Shown here piece after piece: positions 9,501-17,091 of a stretch of 38,690 nt of DNA; the first letter of the stretch is position 1, and each line of letters starts with the position of its first letter. The notes under the pieces were generated by a model. The model was not told where the DNA came from. It made no database searches and worked only from the letters and a program-made list of their open reading frames with translations. The translations under genes were made by a program, and so were the position numbers. Source of the stretch: an uncultured bacterium (GTDB lineage Bacteria > Verrucomicrobiota > Kiritimatiellia > RFP12 > UBA1067); NCBI GenBank assembly GCA_902799955.1, contig CADCCQ010000052.1, forward strand, positions 1-38,690. Reading direction: 5' to 3'.

Positions 9501-10284
9501 CCTCTACGACGAGCGCGCCGGCCTGGGCCCGCTCGCCCGCGCCCGCCTCGCCCGCGCCTTTGCGCTCGTCGGCGACAAGGTGCGTGCACGCGAGCTGATG
9601 CGCAACGCCTCCGCTCCCGCCTCGGTGAAGGAGGCCGCCTTTGCGCTGCTCGTCGCGCTCGAGGCCGGCGAGGGCGACGCCGACCGGCTTGCGACCTATC
9701 TTGAGTCGTCGCGCGACCGCGCCCAGTATGCCTGGGGCACCACCGGCGACAACGCGCATGCGCTCCTCGCGCTCGGCGAATACTACCGCCGCCACCCCGC
9801 CGAGCCTGGCGCCGCGTTCGCGGTGTGGCGGCGGCTCGAACTGCCGCGGCCCGAGGAGGTGCGCGACGAGTCGAACGTGATCGACGTCCGCCGCGAGTTC
9901 CGCACCATCGACGGCGCCCCCGTCGACCTCGCGAACCTGCGGCGCGGCGATTTGCTCGTGGTGGAGCTCACGCTCTCCGCGGCGGAAACGCGCTGGTTCT
10001 CCGACCTTGTGGTCGAGGATCTCTTTGCCGCGGGGCTCGAGTACGCCGGCGAGGAGGACGAGACGCGGCCCAACTGGGTGATGCGCGTCGACCCGCGCGA
10101 CGACCGCATGCTCGTCTTTTCGAAGAAGTTCTGGATGGAGAAGGAAAATGAAGTCAAGTTCCGCTACCGCGTGCGCGCGGTTACGGCCGGCGAGTTCGCG
10201 CTTCCGGGTGTGGCGGTGGACGCTATGTACGCTCCTGCCGTTCGCGCTCGCCGCGCCCCTGGCCGCGTTGTGGTGCGCCGCTGA
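6574..10284 (+). CDS. bacterial alpha-2-macroglobulin family protein with thioester motif
   Basis: The 1236-residue protein starts with a short hydrophobic signal-like segment (MNILPLSLLLAVSA). Macroglobulin/beta-sandwich domains follow: VVCVTDLALHARK, LLVWVTSLTNATPVADVHV and YLAPGAFEAFVWSERGIYRHDET are typical of the bacterial A2M core. The thioester signature CLEQ is intact at Cys862-Gln865 inside DYPHGCLEQTSSRILPLLG, followed by an alpha-helical thioester domain and a C-terminal receptor-like domain ending near YAPAVRAR. Bacterial A2Ms trap attacking proteases in the periplasm; those next to PBP1C are thought to guard a breached wall. At 1236 residues it is shorter at the N-terminus than the approximately 1600-1900-residue forms. 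Its last 137 bp overlap the PBP1C gene. An 11-bp inverted repeat hides its ribosome binding site. Confidence 0.93.
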   Translation: MNILPLSLLLAVSAPTDIRFSADVSYAPPGDHASYVDSGWSSRRVVCVTDLALHARKDGGDLLVWVTSLTNATPVADVHVEAYSAANELLGSAETATNGLCRLHLRPGSSARGIYAAKGADSSYLALVPRMETSENYRGVGRDRYLAPGAFEAFVWSERGIYRHDETIFAQALLRGASPPFPEVEFSLVSPSGRPYVSCKARPDASGAVFCSSLSVPAQQPSGTWTIQVRLPGKNGAPLGERDIRVEEFVPPQVRVKLRPAAESNRYEVAAEHLFGGAARSLACEVAYVFDHEYFNPKGWEGWRFSDPRYPGRSDFTRLKTLVTDDDGICAFSITPPGKCGDIGQVVKVVVEATVIEDGGRPVTVRRTERRHVRPYYIGATLPDTLHAPPDGSRPKVRIACVAPDGARFPGRRQLKVELSCRWSSRARKSIVVETSPEGEAEVELPIDECDEWTMAVCDPWAEVGFERDFWYTSYYDDDDDEEVASRRPRLELALDRAAYRAGETPLLTVKSPFTGFALLGVHRDRTVYTEVIALTNVVSEIALRPVAADWAPNVDVTMSVVRPLARANAVATVRVVPPEKVEASVKCEPVAGREGFIAVEVSAPGATDASVALVDEGIHLLTYERPPSPDSWFHRARTADRSLYDIYGRLLKTITGKIGGAKIGGGADTDLLGRISPQPTRRFRPLALFQNGLKPTNGVFRAVFDVGQFAGEVRATALAWNVRAAGGAASSCKVRPALVMQPDAPRFAAPGDRFETSLLVSADGIETNIFAFVIAPDEPGEMRLPFEYAFRGQVHRREILMPVRPAVAWRETNWVERCGAQRPKAGVVRGKNTVTSCEIVGSRAGELAAAYRWLADYPHGCLEQTSSRILPLLGVPGKEEFVAAGVRRVESMLRVGNFVMWPDCFEPPWDREVSIYAAHFLVEARRSGAKVSDWAHDRVLGFLKSWSSSSNKDHAAYACHTLALAGAPELDQQNRLYDERAGLGPLARARLARAFALVGDKVRARELMRNASAPASVKEAAFALLVALEAGEGDADRLATYLESSRDRAQYAWGTTGDNAHALLALGEYYRRHPAEPGAAFAVWRRLELPRPEEVRDESNVIDVRREFRTIDGAPVDLANLRRGDLLVVELTLSAAETRWFSDLVVEDLFAAGLEYAGEEDETRPNWVMRVDPRDDRMLVFSKKFWMEKENEVKFRYRVRAVTAGEFALPGVAVDAMYAPAVRARRAPGRVVVRR

Positions 10285-11830
10285 CTGGCCGCGCGAGGAG
10301 TCCGCGCGCTTTCCCGGCGGGAAGGTGCTGCGCGACTCCTCGGGGCGCATCCTGCGCGTCACCCTGGACGAACAGGGCCGCGACTGCCGCCCCACCTACG
10401 CGGCGGATCCGGAGGACTGGATCGTCAAGGCGCTCGTCGCCGCCGAGGACGGCGAGTTCTGGCGCCACCGCGGCGTGCGCCCGGGCAGCGTCCTCCGCGC
10501 GGCATGGCAGAACCTGCGCGGGGGGCGCCGCGTCTCCGGCGCCTCCACGATCACCATGCAGGCGGTGAGGCTCATCCGCCCGCACCCGAAGACTTTCCTC
10601 TGGAAGGCGCGCGAGGCGGTGATGGCGGTTAAGATGGAGCGCGAGCGCGACAAGCTCTGGATCGTCTCGCAGTACCTCAACCGCGCGCCGTTCGGCGCCA
10701 ACCTCGTCGGCATCGAAGCCGCGGCGGAAGGGTGGTTTGGCCATCCGGCGAAGTCGCTTGGCCTCGGCGAGGCGGCGCTGCTCGCCGGGATCGTCCAGGC
10801 GCCGTCGCGCTTCCGCCCCGACCGCGCGCTCGACCGTGCGCTCGCGCGCCGCGACTACGTGCTCGCGCGGATGCTCGCGCTGGGCCTTGCCGACGCCGAC
10901 CAGGTCGCCGCGGCGAAGGCAGTGCGCCCGCGGGTCGTCGCCGAGCGGCGTCCGTTCCGCGCGCCGCACTACTGCGACTGGGCGCTTGCCGCCGGCTGCG
11001 ACGGCTCGGCGCTCGACCCCGAGGCGCAGGAGATATGCGAGCGCGCCGTCGCCGATGCCGCGCGGCGCGGCGGGTACGACGTCGCCGCGGTGGTGGTGCG
11101 GGCGGCGGACGGCGAGGTGGAGGCGATGGCCTCGAGCGGCGACTACTTCGGCGGCGGCGACTGTGCCCAGGTGAACACGGCCGTCGCGCGCCGTAGCGCC
11201 GGCTCCACGCTCAAGCCGTTCCTCGCCGAGCTCGCGATGGAACTTGGCTACGCCGAGCCGGGCGATTTGATGGACGATTCGCCGCGCGACTACTCCGGCT
11301 GGCGGCCGCAGAATTTCGACGGCTATTTCCGTGGCGAAGTGACGATGCGCGACGCGCTGGTGATGTCGCTCAACATTCCGTTCGTCGACCTCCTCTCGCG
11401 CATCGGCGTCGACCGCTTCGCGGGGCGGCTCGTCGACCTCGGTTTCGCGGGCGTCGTGGAGCCTTACGCGGACTACGGCCTTGGCCTTGCCGTCGGCGAC
11501 GTCGAGGTGTCGGCGCTGGAGCTCGCGCGCGCGTATCGTCGTTTCGCGGGCGCGGAGCGCGGCTCGCCCGCCCACGCCGTCTACGAAATGCTCTCGGGGC
11601 CCGAGCGCAGCCAGCCCGCGCTTGGGCACGTCGCCGATGCGCTGCTGCCGCGCTTCGCGTGGAAGACCGGCACCAGCTCCGCCTGGGGCGATGCCTGGAC
11701 GGTGCTTTGGGATTCGCGCCGCGTCGTCGCCGTCTGGTGCGGTCATGCGGCGGGGCGTTTCGGCGACGAGTCGATTGTCGGCCTCACCGCCGCCGCGCCC
11801 GTCGCCTGGTCCATCGCCCGCCAGCTCTGA
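10148..11830 (+). CDS. pbpC: penicillin-binding protein 1C (short form)
   Basis: The 560-residue protein has a single N-terminal membrane anchor (CTLLPFALAAPLAALWCAA), a GT51 glycosyltransferase domain (EDGEFWRHRGV, then GASTITMQ) and a transpeptidase domain with SxxK in GSTLKPF, SxN in SLNIPF and KTG in KTGTSSAWGD. It polymerises and crosslinks peptidoglycan in the periplasm. It ends soon after the transpeptidase core and lacks the C-terminal BiPBP_C domain of E. coli PBP1C (about 770 residues). ATG 10148 has GGAGAAGGAAA just upstream, giving a 137-bp overlap with the A2M gene; a GTG at 10208 would reduce this to 77 bp. The membrane anchor is encoded within the A2M tail in either case. The A2M-PBP1C pair is a known conserved unit. 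Confidence 0.93.
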   Translation: MKSSSATACARLRPASSRFRVWRWTLCTLLPFALAAPLAALWCAADWPREESARFPGGKVLRDSSGRILRVTLDEQGRDCRPTYAADPEDWIVKALVAAEDGEFWRHRGVRPGSVLRAAWQNLRGGRRVSGASTITMQAVRLIRPHPKTFLWKAREAVMAVKMERERDKLWIVSQYLNRAPFGANLVGIEAAAEGWFGHPAKSLGLGEAALLAGIVQAPSRFRPDRALDRALARRDYVLARMLALGLADADQVAAAKAVRPRVVAERRPFRAPHYCDWALAAGCDGSALDPEAQEICERAVADAARRGGYDVAAVVVRAADGEVEAMASSGDYFGGGDCAQVNTAVARRSAGSTLKPFLAELAMELGYAEPGDLMDDSPRDYSGWRPQNFDGYFRGEVTMRDALVMSLNIPFVDLLSRIGVDRFAGRLVDLGFAGVVEPYADYGLGLAVGDVEVSALELARAYRRFAGAERGSPAHAVYEMLSGPERSQPALGHVADALLPRFAWKTGTSSAWGDAWTVLWDSRRVVAVWCGHAAGRFGDESIVGLTAAAPVAWSIARQL

Positions 11831-11859
11831 CCCCCTCTTCCCTCTTCCCTCTTCATTTT

Positions 11860-11868
11860 TGCTATAAT
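11860..11868 (+). promoter_or_regulatory. extended -10 promoter of the topoisomerase gene
   Basis: TGC plus TATAAT (11863-11868), followed by ACAC, 29 bp before the ATG at 11898. No -35 hexamer is evident in the pyrimidine-rich sequence upstream. The leader would be about 20 nt and shows no Shine-Dalgarno sequence. Confidence 0.75.
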
Positions 11869-11897
11869 ACACCATTCAAAACCACAATTCACCATCC

Positions 11898-14141
11898 ATG
11901 CCCAAGAAGAAACCATCTTCCGCGTCAGAGCCGCCCAGCCTGTTCGACAACCTCGAGCTGTTCAATACGGCTCCTGCGCCATCTCCCGCCCCTGCCCCCA
12001 AGCCCGCTCCCAAGTCTGCCTCTGCCGCCAAGTCCGCACCCAAGGCCGCTCCCTCCCCTGCCGTTCCGCCGCCCCCGCCGCCTTCCTCGCTCACCGGCTC
12101 CGGGCCCATGCGCGACCTCTACGACTTCAACTTCCGCCAGTACTCCGCCTACGTCATCTGCTCGCGCGCCATCCCCGCGCTCGAAGACGGCCTCAAGCCG
12201 GTGCAGCGCCGCATCCTCCACTCGCTCTGGGAGAAGGATGACGGCCGCTACACCAAGGTCGCCAACATCGTCGGCCACGCCATGCAGTACCATCCGCACG
12301 GCGACGCGTCGATCGGCGACGCGATCGTCGTCTTGGCGAACAAGCTCTGGGGCGAAGGGCGCGGCTACCTCATCGACGGCCAGGGCAACTACGGCTCGCT
12401 CTACACCGGCATGCCGCACGCCGCGACGCGCTACATCGAGTGCCGCCTCACCGCGCTCGCGCGCAACCACGTCTTCAACCCCAAGACCACCGAGTACATC
12501 CCCAACTACGACGGCCGCAAGGAGGAGCCGGTCTACCTGCCCGCGAAGCTGCCGCTTCTGCTGATGCTTGGCGCCGACGGCATCGCCGTCGGCCTCTCCA
12601 CCGCCATCCTGCCCCACAACTTCATCGAGCTGCTCGAGGCCGAGGTCGCGATCATCCAGAAGAAGCCGTTTGAGCTCCTCCCCGACTTCCAGCTCGGCGG
12701 AATCATGGACGCCTCCGACTACCAGGACGGCCTCGGCAAGGTGAAGGTGCGTGCGCGCATCGACGCCTCCGAGAAGGGGAAGCTCGTCATCACCGAGCTC
12801 CCCTGGGGCGAGACCACCGACTCGCTTTCCGAGTCGATCGAAGACGCGGTCAAGAAGAAGAAGGTCGCCGTCCGCAAGATCCACGACCTCACCAGCGAGA
12901 CCGTGCGCATCGAGCTCGAGCTCGCGGCCGGCGCCTCGCCGGAGAAGACGATGACCGCGCTCTACGCCTTCACCAACTGCGAGAATTCGATCTCCTCGCG
13001 CCCGGTGGTGCTCGTCGACGGCCGCCCCAAGCTGATGAAGGTCTCCGAGATCCTCCGCGCCAGCGTCGACCGCCTCCTGGCGCTCGTCAAGCGCGAGCAG
13101 GAGATCCGCCTCGGCGAGCTCGACGACCTCTTCCACGCCCGCACGCTCGACCGCATCTTCGTCGAGGAGCGCATCTACAAGCGCATCGAGTCGGAGAAGA
13201 CGATGGAGGGCGTGCGCGAGGCGGTGCGCACCGGCTTCAAGCCGCACATGAAGGCGCTCCGCCGCAAGGAAATCACCGACGACGACATCGAGCGCCTGCT
13301 CAAGCTCCAGATCCGCCGCATCTCGCAGTTCGACATCGACCGCAACCGCGAGGAGCTGAAGGCCATCCGCGACGAAGAGGCGCAGGTCAAGGACAACCTC
13401 GTCCACCTCCGCGCCTTCACCGTCGCCTACCTGAAGGGGATCGCCAAGGAGTACCGCAAGCTCTACCCGCGCTGCACCCAGGTCGCGAAGAGCGCCTTCA
13501 AGGAGGTCGACGTCCGCGCCATCACCGCCACCGAGCTCACCATCCGCTGGGACCGCGAGAACTGCTACCTCGGCTCCGGCCTGCGCACCGGCGACGAGCT
13601 CTTCAAGTGCTCTTCGCTCGACGAGCTGATCCTCGTCTGGAAGGACGGGCGCTTCCGGAAGATCCAGCCCGAGGACAAGACCTTCGTCGACAAGGATCTC
13701 ATCCAGGTGCTCCGCTACGACCAGGAGAAGGATCGCGACGAGCGCACCTTCACCTGCGTCTACGAGGAGGGCGGCTACGGCTTCAGCTACATCAAGCGCT
13801 TCACCTTCGGCGGGCTCATCCGCAACAAGGAGTATCGCCTCGCGCCGGAGAAGCCGAAGTCGAAGGTGCTGCTCTTCTGCGAGGGCTGCCAGGAGACGCT
13901 CTACGTGAAGTACAAGCCGGCGAAGGGGCAGAAGATCCACCAGCAGCACTTCCATCCGCTCGAGCTCGTCGACCGCGTCAACCGCGAGACCGGCAAGACC
14001 GAGAAGCAGGAGGTGGTGCCGGTGCGCTCGGCGGGCTCCAAGGGCAAGCAGCTCACCACCAAGCCCATCGCGCGCCTCGCGTTCTCCAAGGGCTCCTGGT
14101 GGGACGATGCCGAGCCGCCCTCCAAGGGCGTACTCGACTGA
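11898..14141 (+). CDS. parC: type IIA DNA topoisomerase subunit A (topoisomerase IV, ParC-like)
   Basis: The 747-residue protein has a Pro/Ala/Lys-rich N-terminal extension of about 70 residues that is unusual for the family. The breakage-reunion domain follows: SRAIPALEDGLKPVQRR, YHPHGDASIGDA, GQGNYGS, and AATRYIECRLT with catalytic Tyr179. LLMLGADGIAVGLST and the coiled-coil LLKLQIRRISQFD are family features. The C-terminal region is not an obvious GyrA-type six-blade pinwheel; I see no GyrA box, which favours ParC (decatenation) over GyrA. The ATP-binding partner ParE is not in the window. The gene has its own extended -10 promoter and no clear Shine-Dalgarno sequence. It runs convergently into the tRNA cluster. 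Confidence 0.88.
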   Translation: MPKKKPSSASEPPSLFDNLELFNTAPAPSPAPAPKPAPKSASAAKSAPKAAPSPAVPPPPPPSSLTGSGPMRDLYDFNFRQYSAYVICSRAIPALEDGLKPVQRRILHSLWEKDDGRYTKVANIVGHAMQYHPHGDASIGDAIVVLANKLWGEGRGYLIDGQGNYGSLYTGMPHAATRYIECRLTALARNHVFNPKTTEYIPNYDGRKEEPVYLPAKLPLLLMLGADGIAVGLSTAILPHNFIELLEAEVAIIQKKPFELLPDFQLGGIMDASDYQDGLGKVKVRARIDASEKGKLVITELPWGETTDSLSESIEDAVKKKKVAVRKIHDLTSETVRIELELAAGASPEKTMTALYAFTNCENSISSRPVVLVDGRPKLMKVSEILRASVDRLLALVKREQEIRLGELDDLFHARTLDRIFVEERIYKRIESEKTMEGVREAVRTGFKPHMKALRRKEITDDDIERLLKLQIRRISQFDIDRNREELKAIRDEEAQVKDNLVHLRAFTVAYLKGIAKEYRKLYPRCTQVAKSAFKEVDVRAITATELTIRWDRENCYLGSGLRTGDELFKCSSLDELILVWKDGRFRKIQPEDKTFVDKDLIQVLRYDQEKDRDERTFTCVYEEGGYGFSYIKRFTFGGLIRNKEYRLAPEKPKSKVLLFCEGCQETLYVKYKPAKGQKIHQQHFHPLELVDRVNRETGKTEKQEVVPVRSAGSKGKQLTTKPIARLAFSKGSWWDDAEPPSKGVLD

Positions 14142-14171
14142 CCGCCAGCTGCAGCCGGCGGCCGTCTTCAA

Positions 14172-14248
14172 TGGTCGGACCGACGAGATTTGAACTCGTG
14201 ACCTTTTGCACCCCAAGCAAACGCGCTACCAGGCTGCGCTACGGTCCG
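14172..14248 (-). tRNA. tRNA-Pro (anticodon GGG)
   Basis: The reverse complement folds as a 77-nt cloverleaf with encoded CCA: acceptor CGGACCG/CGGTCCG, D-arm AGCGCAGCCTGGTAGCGC, anticodon stem TTTGC/GCAAA around loop TTGGGGT (GGG), and T-arm with GTTCAAATC. It is the last of three minus-strand tRNAs apparently read from one promoter at 14470-14475. Confidence 0.93.
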
Positions 14249-14276
14249 ATTTGGGACTTCGACCAGATTCCTTGAT

Positions 14277-14353
<77 letters not shown>

Positions 14354-14371
14354 ATCTGGGCTTCCGATCCC

Positions 14372-14448
14372 TGGCGGGGCTGGCGGGAGTCGAACCCACA
14401 ACCCTCAGATTCGTAGTCTGATGCTCTATCCAGTTGAGCTACAGCCCC
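14372..14448 (-). tRNA. tRNA-Arg (anticodon ACG)
   Basis: The 77-nt cloverleaf with encoded CCA has acceptor GGGGCTG/CAGCCCC, D-arm TAGCTCAACTGGATAGAGCA, anticodon stem CAGAC/ tCTG pairing around TACGAAT (ACG, presumably read as ICG after TadA deamination), and T-arm GTGGGTTCGACTCCC. It is the first tRNA of the minus-strand cluster. Confidence 0.93.
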
Positions 14449-14469
14449 AATGAACCGAAAACGGCGCGT

Positions 14470-14475
14470 ATTATA
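14470..14475 (-). promoter_or_regulatory. -10 element of the minus-strand tRNA cluster
   Basis: On the minus strand TATAAT is followed by ACGCGCC, 21 bp upstream of tRNA-Arg. The same TATAATACGC string recurs before other genes in the window. It diverges from the promoter at 14528-14536. The 115 bp between tRNA-Arg and the next gene hold only these two promoters. Confidence 0.75.
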
Positions 14476-14527
14476 CTCTTTTTCCGGGAAATGCGCAAGG
14501 GGGTTGTGGCAATTTTCGGCAAAAATA

Positions 14528-14536
14528 TGCTATACT
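14528..14536 (+). promoter_or_regulatory. extended -10 promoter of the sugar-acid operon
   Basis: TGC plus TATACT (14531-14536), 28 bp before the ATG at 14565. GAGGT at about 14550-14554 can serve as the ribosome binding site. Confidence 0.65.
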
Positions 14537-14564
14537 ACCCACTTCTAACGAGGTAATCACGAAA

Positions 14565-15887
14565 ATGAAGATCAACAAGGTAAACCCTGCGACGCTCAAG
14601 ATCACCGACATGCGCTTCGCCGACATCGACGGAGCGCCCAAGCGCTGCACGCTGATGAAGCTCTACACCAACCAGGGGCTCGTCGGCTACGGCGAGGTGC
14701 GCGACGCGAGCTCCCGCACCTACGCGGCGATGCTCAAGAGCCGCATCCTCGGCGAGAACCCGTGCAACGTCGAGAAGATATTCCGCCGCATCAAGCAGTT
14801 CGGCGGCGACTCGCGGCAGGCCGGCGGCGTCTGCGCGGTGGAGCTCGCGTGCATGGACCTCTGCGGCAAGGCGTGGGGCGTCCCGGTCTGGCAGCTTCTC
14901 GGCGGCAAGTGGCGCGACGAAATCCGCTGCTACTGCGACACCGACTCCGAAGGCGGCGGGCGCGACATGGGCGCGGCGCTGAAGGAGCGCATGAAGATGG
15001 GCTTCACCTTCCTCAAGATGGACCTCGGCATCGAGCTCCTTACGAACGTCAAGAACGCTTTGATCGCGCCCTTGGGCTACCTCGACTACATGCGGAAGAT
15101 GAAGCACGTGGTCCAGACGCCGCACGGCTCCATCGACCCCAGGTCGATGCGCGGCGAGGCGTTCGAGCTCTTCACCACCGCCCACGGGCACACCGGCATC
15201 CACATCACCGAGACCGGGCTCGACTACCTCGAGAAGTACATGGCGGACGTGCGCGAAGTCATCGGCTGGGAAGTGCCGCTCGCCATCGACCACCTTGGCC
15301 ACATCCCGTATGAAGACTGCGTCCAGCTACTCCGCCGCCTCGAGAAGTACCATCTTTCGTGGGCGGAGGACGTCCTTCCCTGGCGCAACGTGGAGCAGTG
15401 GCGCGAGCTCCACGCCGCGACGACGACTCCGCTCGGCACCGGCGAGGACATCTACCTGAAGGAGGACTTCAAGCCGCTCCTCGAGTCGCACGCGCTCGCG
15501 GTCGTCCATCCCGACCTCCTCACCTGCGGCGGCATCATGGAGACGAAGAAGGTCGGCGACATGGCCGAGGACTACGGCGTCCAGATGAACATCCACATGG
15601 CCGAGTCGCCGATTGCCTGCCTCGCGGCGGTGCACACGGCGGCGGCGACGCGGAACTTCATGGCGCTGGAGCTCCACTCGGTCGACGTGCCATGGTGGGG
15701 CGACCTCGTGAAGCCGGCGCTTACCTACAAGGGCGGATTCATCAAGGTGCCGACAAAGCCGGGACTCGGCATCGACGAGCTCAACGAGCGGCTGATCAGG
15801 AAGCAGGCGTGCGCCGACTTCCCGCCGCCGTGGAATTCCACCAAGGAATGGGACAAGGAGTGGTCCAACGACAGGAGGTGGTCGTAA
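14565..15887 (+). CDS. enolase-superfamily sugar-acid dehydratase (mandelate racemase/muconate lactonizing group)
   Basis: The 440-residue protein has the N-terminal capping domain (residues about 10-130, GLVGYGEVRDAS, AVELACMDLCGKAWGVPVWQLLGG) and a TIM-barrel. GFTFLKMDLG holds the barrel lysine. The Mg2+ ligands appear as Asp in AIDHLGH, Glu in WAEDVLPW and Glu in GTGEDIY. A late histidine-containing strand, MNIHMAESPIACLAA, is family-like. These enzymes dehydrate aldonic or uronic acids to 2-keto-3-deoxy acids in the cytosol. It is coupled to an SDR (TAATG, 1-bp overlap) and lies upstream of an RraA-like aldolase, so a sugar-acid degradation route is likely. The exact substrate (gluconate, galactonate, mannonate or other) cannot be read from sequence. 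Confidence 0.85.
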   Translation: MKINKVNPATLKITDMRFADIDGAPKRCTLMKLYTNQGLVGYGEVRDASSRTYAAMLKSRILGENPCNVEKIFRRIKQFGGDSRQAGGVCAVELACMDLCGKAWGVPVWQLLGGKWRDEIRCYCDTDSEGGGRDMGAALKERMKMGFTFLKMDLGIELLTNVKNALIAPLGYLDYMRKMKHVVQTPHGSIDPRSMRGEAFELFTTAHGHTGIHITETGLDYLEKYMADVREVIGWEVPLAIDHLGHIPYEDCVQLLRRLEKYHLSWAEDVLPWRNVEQWRELHAATTTPLGTGEDIYLKEDFKPLLESHALAVVHPDLLTCGGIMETKKVGDMAEDYGVQMNIHMAESPIACLAAVHTAAATRNFMALELHSVDVPWWGDLVKPALTYKGGFIKVPTKPGLGIDELNERLIRKQACADFPPPWNSTKEWDKEWSNDRRWS

Positions 15888-16591
15888 TGCTGAAGGAGAA
15901 GTTCAGTCTTGAGGGCAAGGTCGCCCTCGTCACCGGCTCGACGCGCGGCATCGGCAAGGCGATCGGCGACGCGTTCGAGGAATACGGCGCGAAGGTGATC
16001 CGCCACAACACGAAGGTGTGCGACCTTGCAGACCCCGAGGCGATCGAGGCGTTCTTCAACCGGCTCGAGGCGGAGGGCTCGATGCCCGACATCGTCGTCG
16101 CGAACGCGTCCATCCAGGACAAGTTCCCCTGGTCGGAGTTTCCGCTCGACGTGGCGCGGAAGGAGATGCAGGTCAACTTCTTCGCCACCGTCAGGATGTT
16201 CCAGCGCTGCTACCCGAAGATGAAAGCGCAGCGGTGGGGGCGGCTGATCGTCGTCGGCTCGGTGCAGGAGCGCCGTCCGCATCCCGAGATGATCGGCTAC
16301 TCGGCCACCAAGGGCGCGCAGGAGAATCTCGTGCGCAGCATCGCCAGGCAGGTCGCGTCCGAGGGGATCACCGTGAACAACATCTGCCCGGGCGTGTTCT
16401 ACACCGACCGCAACGTCGAGGCGCTCGCCGATCCGGTCTACGGCAAGAAGGTGACCGCGGCGATTCCGATGCACGACTACGCCATGCCCGAGGACGCCGC
16501 CGGCACGGCGCTGCTCCTCGCGTCGGATGCTGGACGCTACATCACCGGCGCGACGATCATGGTCGACGGCGGCCTGTGCCTTCCGGGGTGA
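15887..16591 (+). CDS. short-chain dehydrogenase/reductase (SDR)
   Basis: The 234-residue classical SDR starts at ATG 15887, chosen because AGGAGG (15873-15878) sits 8 nt upstream and the ATG overlaps the previous stop by 1 bp; the frame stays open upstream only as a GC-rich shadow. The NAD(P)-binding motif is TGSTRGIG, with VANAS in place of NAG. The catalytic Ser is in VVGSVQE and the Tyr/Lys pair in YSATKGA. The C-terminus has PGVFYTDR and ITGATIMVDGG. It probably oxidises or reduces a sugar or sugar acid in the pathway of the adjacent dehydratase. There is no -35/-10 between the two genes, so they are one transcript. Confidence 0.9.
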   Translation: MLKEKFSLEGKVALVTGSTRGIGKAIGDAFEEYGAKVIRHNTKVCDLADPEAIEAFFNRLEAEGSMPDIVVANASIQDKFPWSEFPLDVARKEMQVNFFATVRMFQRCYPKMKAQRWGRLIVVGSVQERRPHPEMIGYSATKGAQENLVRSIARQVASEGITVNNICPGVFYTDRNVEALADPVYGKKVTAAIPMHDYAMPEDAAGTALLLASDAGRYITGATIMVDGGLCLPG

Positions 16592-16600
16592 TTTGTTTTA

Positions 16601-17063
16601 GCCGCAAAGAACGCAAAGGACGCAAAGAATACTAAGGAGGTTGGAATGACGGAAGAGGAGTCAAGACAACTTTGCGACATTATCCGGCAGACGGCTTACG
16701 ATCTTCATGTCTATCTTGGAATCGGCTACTTGGAGAAAGTTTACGAAAACGGTCTGGCGCATCGGCTTCTGAAGTCAGGTCACGACGTCAAACGGCAGGT
16801 TCCCGTGCAGGTTGTGGATGAAGATGGGTTTGTGCTTGGGGATTATATTGCAGATATGATCGTTGATGGAATAGTTGTTGAGCTCAAGGCGGTTTCGACG
16901 CTACTGCCGGCGCATATGGCGCAATGCCTCAATTATCTGAAGGCTATGAAGATCGAGTATGGACTCGTCATAAACTTTGGGGCAGAGAAATTTCAGTGCC
17001 GAAAGTTGGCGTTGTCGCGAGGCAAACCCTAAAAGTCTTTGCGATCTTTGCGATCTTTGCGGC
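16601..17063. mobile_element. GxxExxY cassette bounded by imperfect inverted repeats
   Basis: The left arm 16601-16630 (GCCGCAAAGA, ACGCAAAGGA, CGCAAAGAAT) and the right arm 17034-17063 are inverted copies matching at about 26 of 30 positions. Each arm is itself three 10-bp units of CGCAAAGA-type sequence. The arms enclose only the GxxExxY gene, which is visibly more AT-rich than the flanking genes. The unit interrupts a sugar-acid operon between the SDR and RraA-like genes. No transposase is present, so mobilisation in trans is an inference. Confidence 0.7.
16646..17032 (+). CDS. GxxExxY family protein (PD-(D/E)XK-like)
   Basis: The 128-residue protein carries the family signature GYLEKVYENGL (G-x-x-E-x-x-Y) near residue 28. 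It continues with VPVQVV, GDYIADMIVDGIVVELKAV (D-x(n)-ExK nuclease-fold core) and QCLNYLKAMKIEYGLVINFG. GxxExxY proteins are small, widespread, of unproven function, and related in fold to PD-(D/E)XK nucleases. AAGGAGG lies about 6 nt before ATG 16646. Codon usage (TTT, CTT, GAT, AAA) is unlike the GTC/CTC-rich neighbours, and the gene is enclosed by inverted CGCAAAGA repeats, which points to acquisition as a unit. Confidence 0.9.
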   Translation: MTEEESRQLCDIIRQTAYDLHVYLGIGYLEKVYENGLAHRLLKSGHDVKRQVPVQVVDEDGFVLGDYIADMIVDGIVVELKAVSTLLPAHMAQCLNYLKAMKIEYGLVINFGAEKFQCRKLALSRGKP

Positions 17064-17091
17064 TTAAAAACATCACAAAGGAGGAAACAAA

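Noticed and set aside
6571..10395. A 1274-codon open frame on the minus strand opposite the alpha-2-macroglobulin gene
   Set aside because: It is a shadow of GC-rich coding: low-complexity Arg/Ala/Gly/Asp sequence with no domain, while the plus strand has intact family motifs and a thioester site.
11925..14216. A 763-codon minus-strand frame opposite the topoisomerase gene
   Set aside because: The product is Leu/Ala/Asp/Glu-rich nonsense without motifs and runs through a tRNA gene; the plus-strand frame is an unmistakable ParC.
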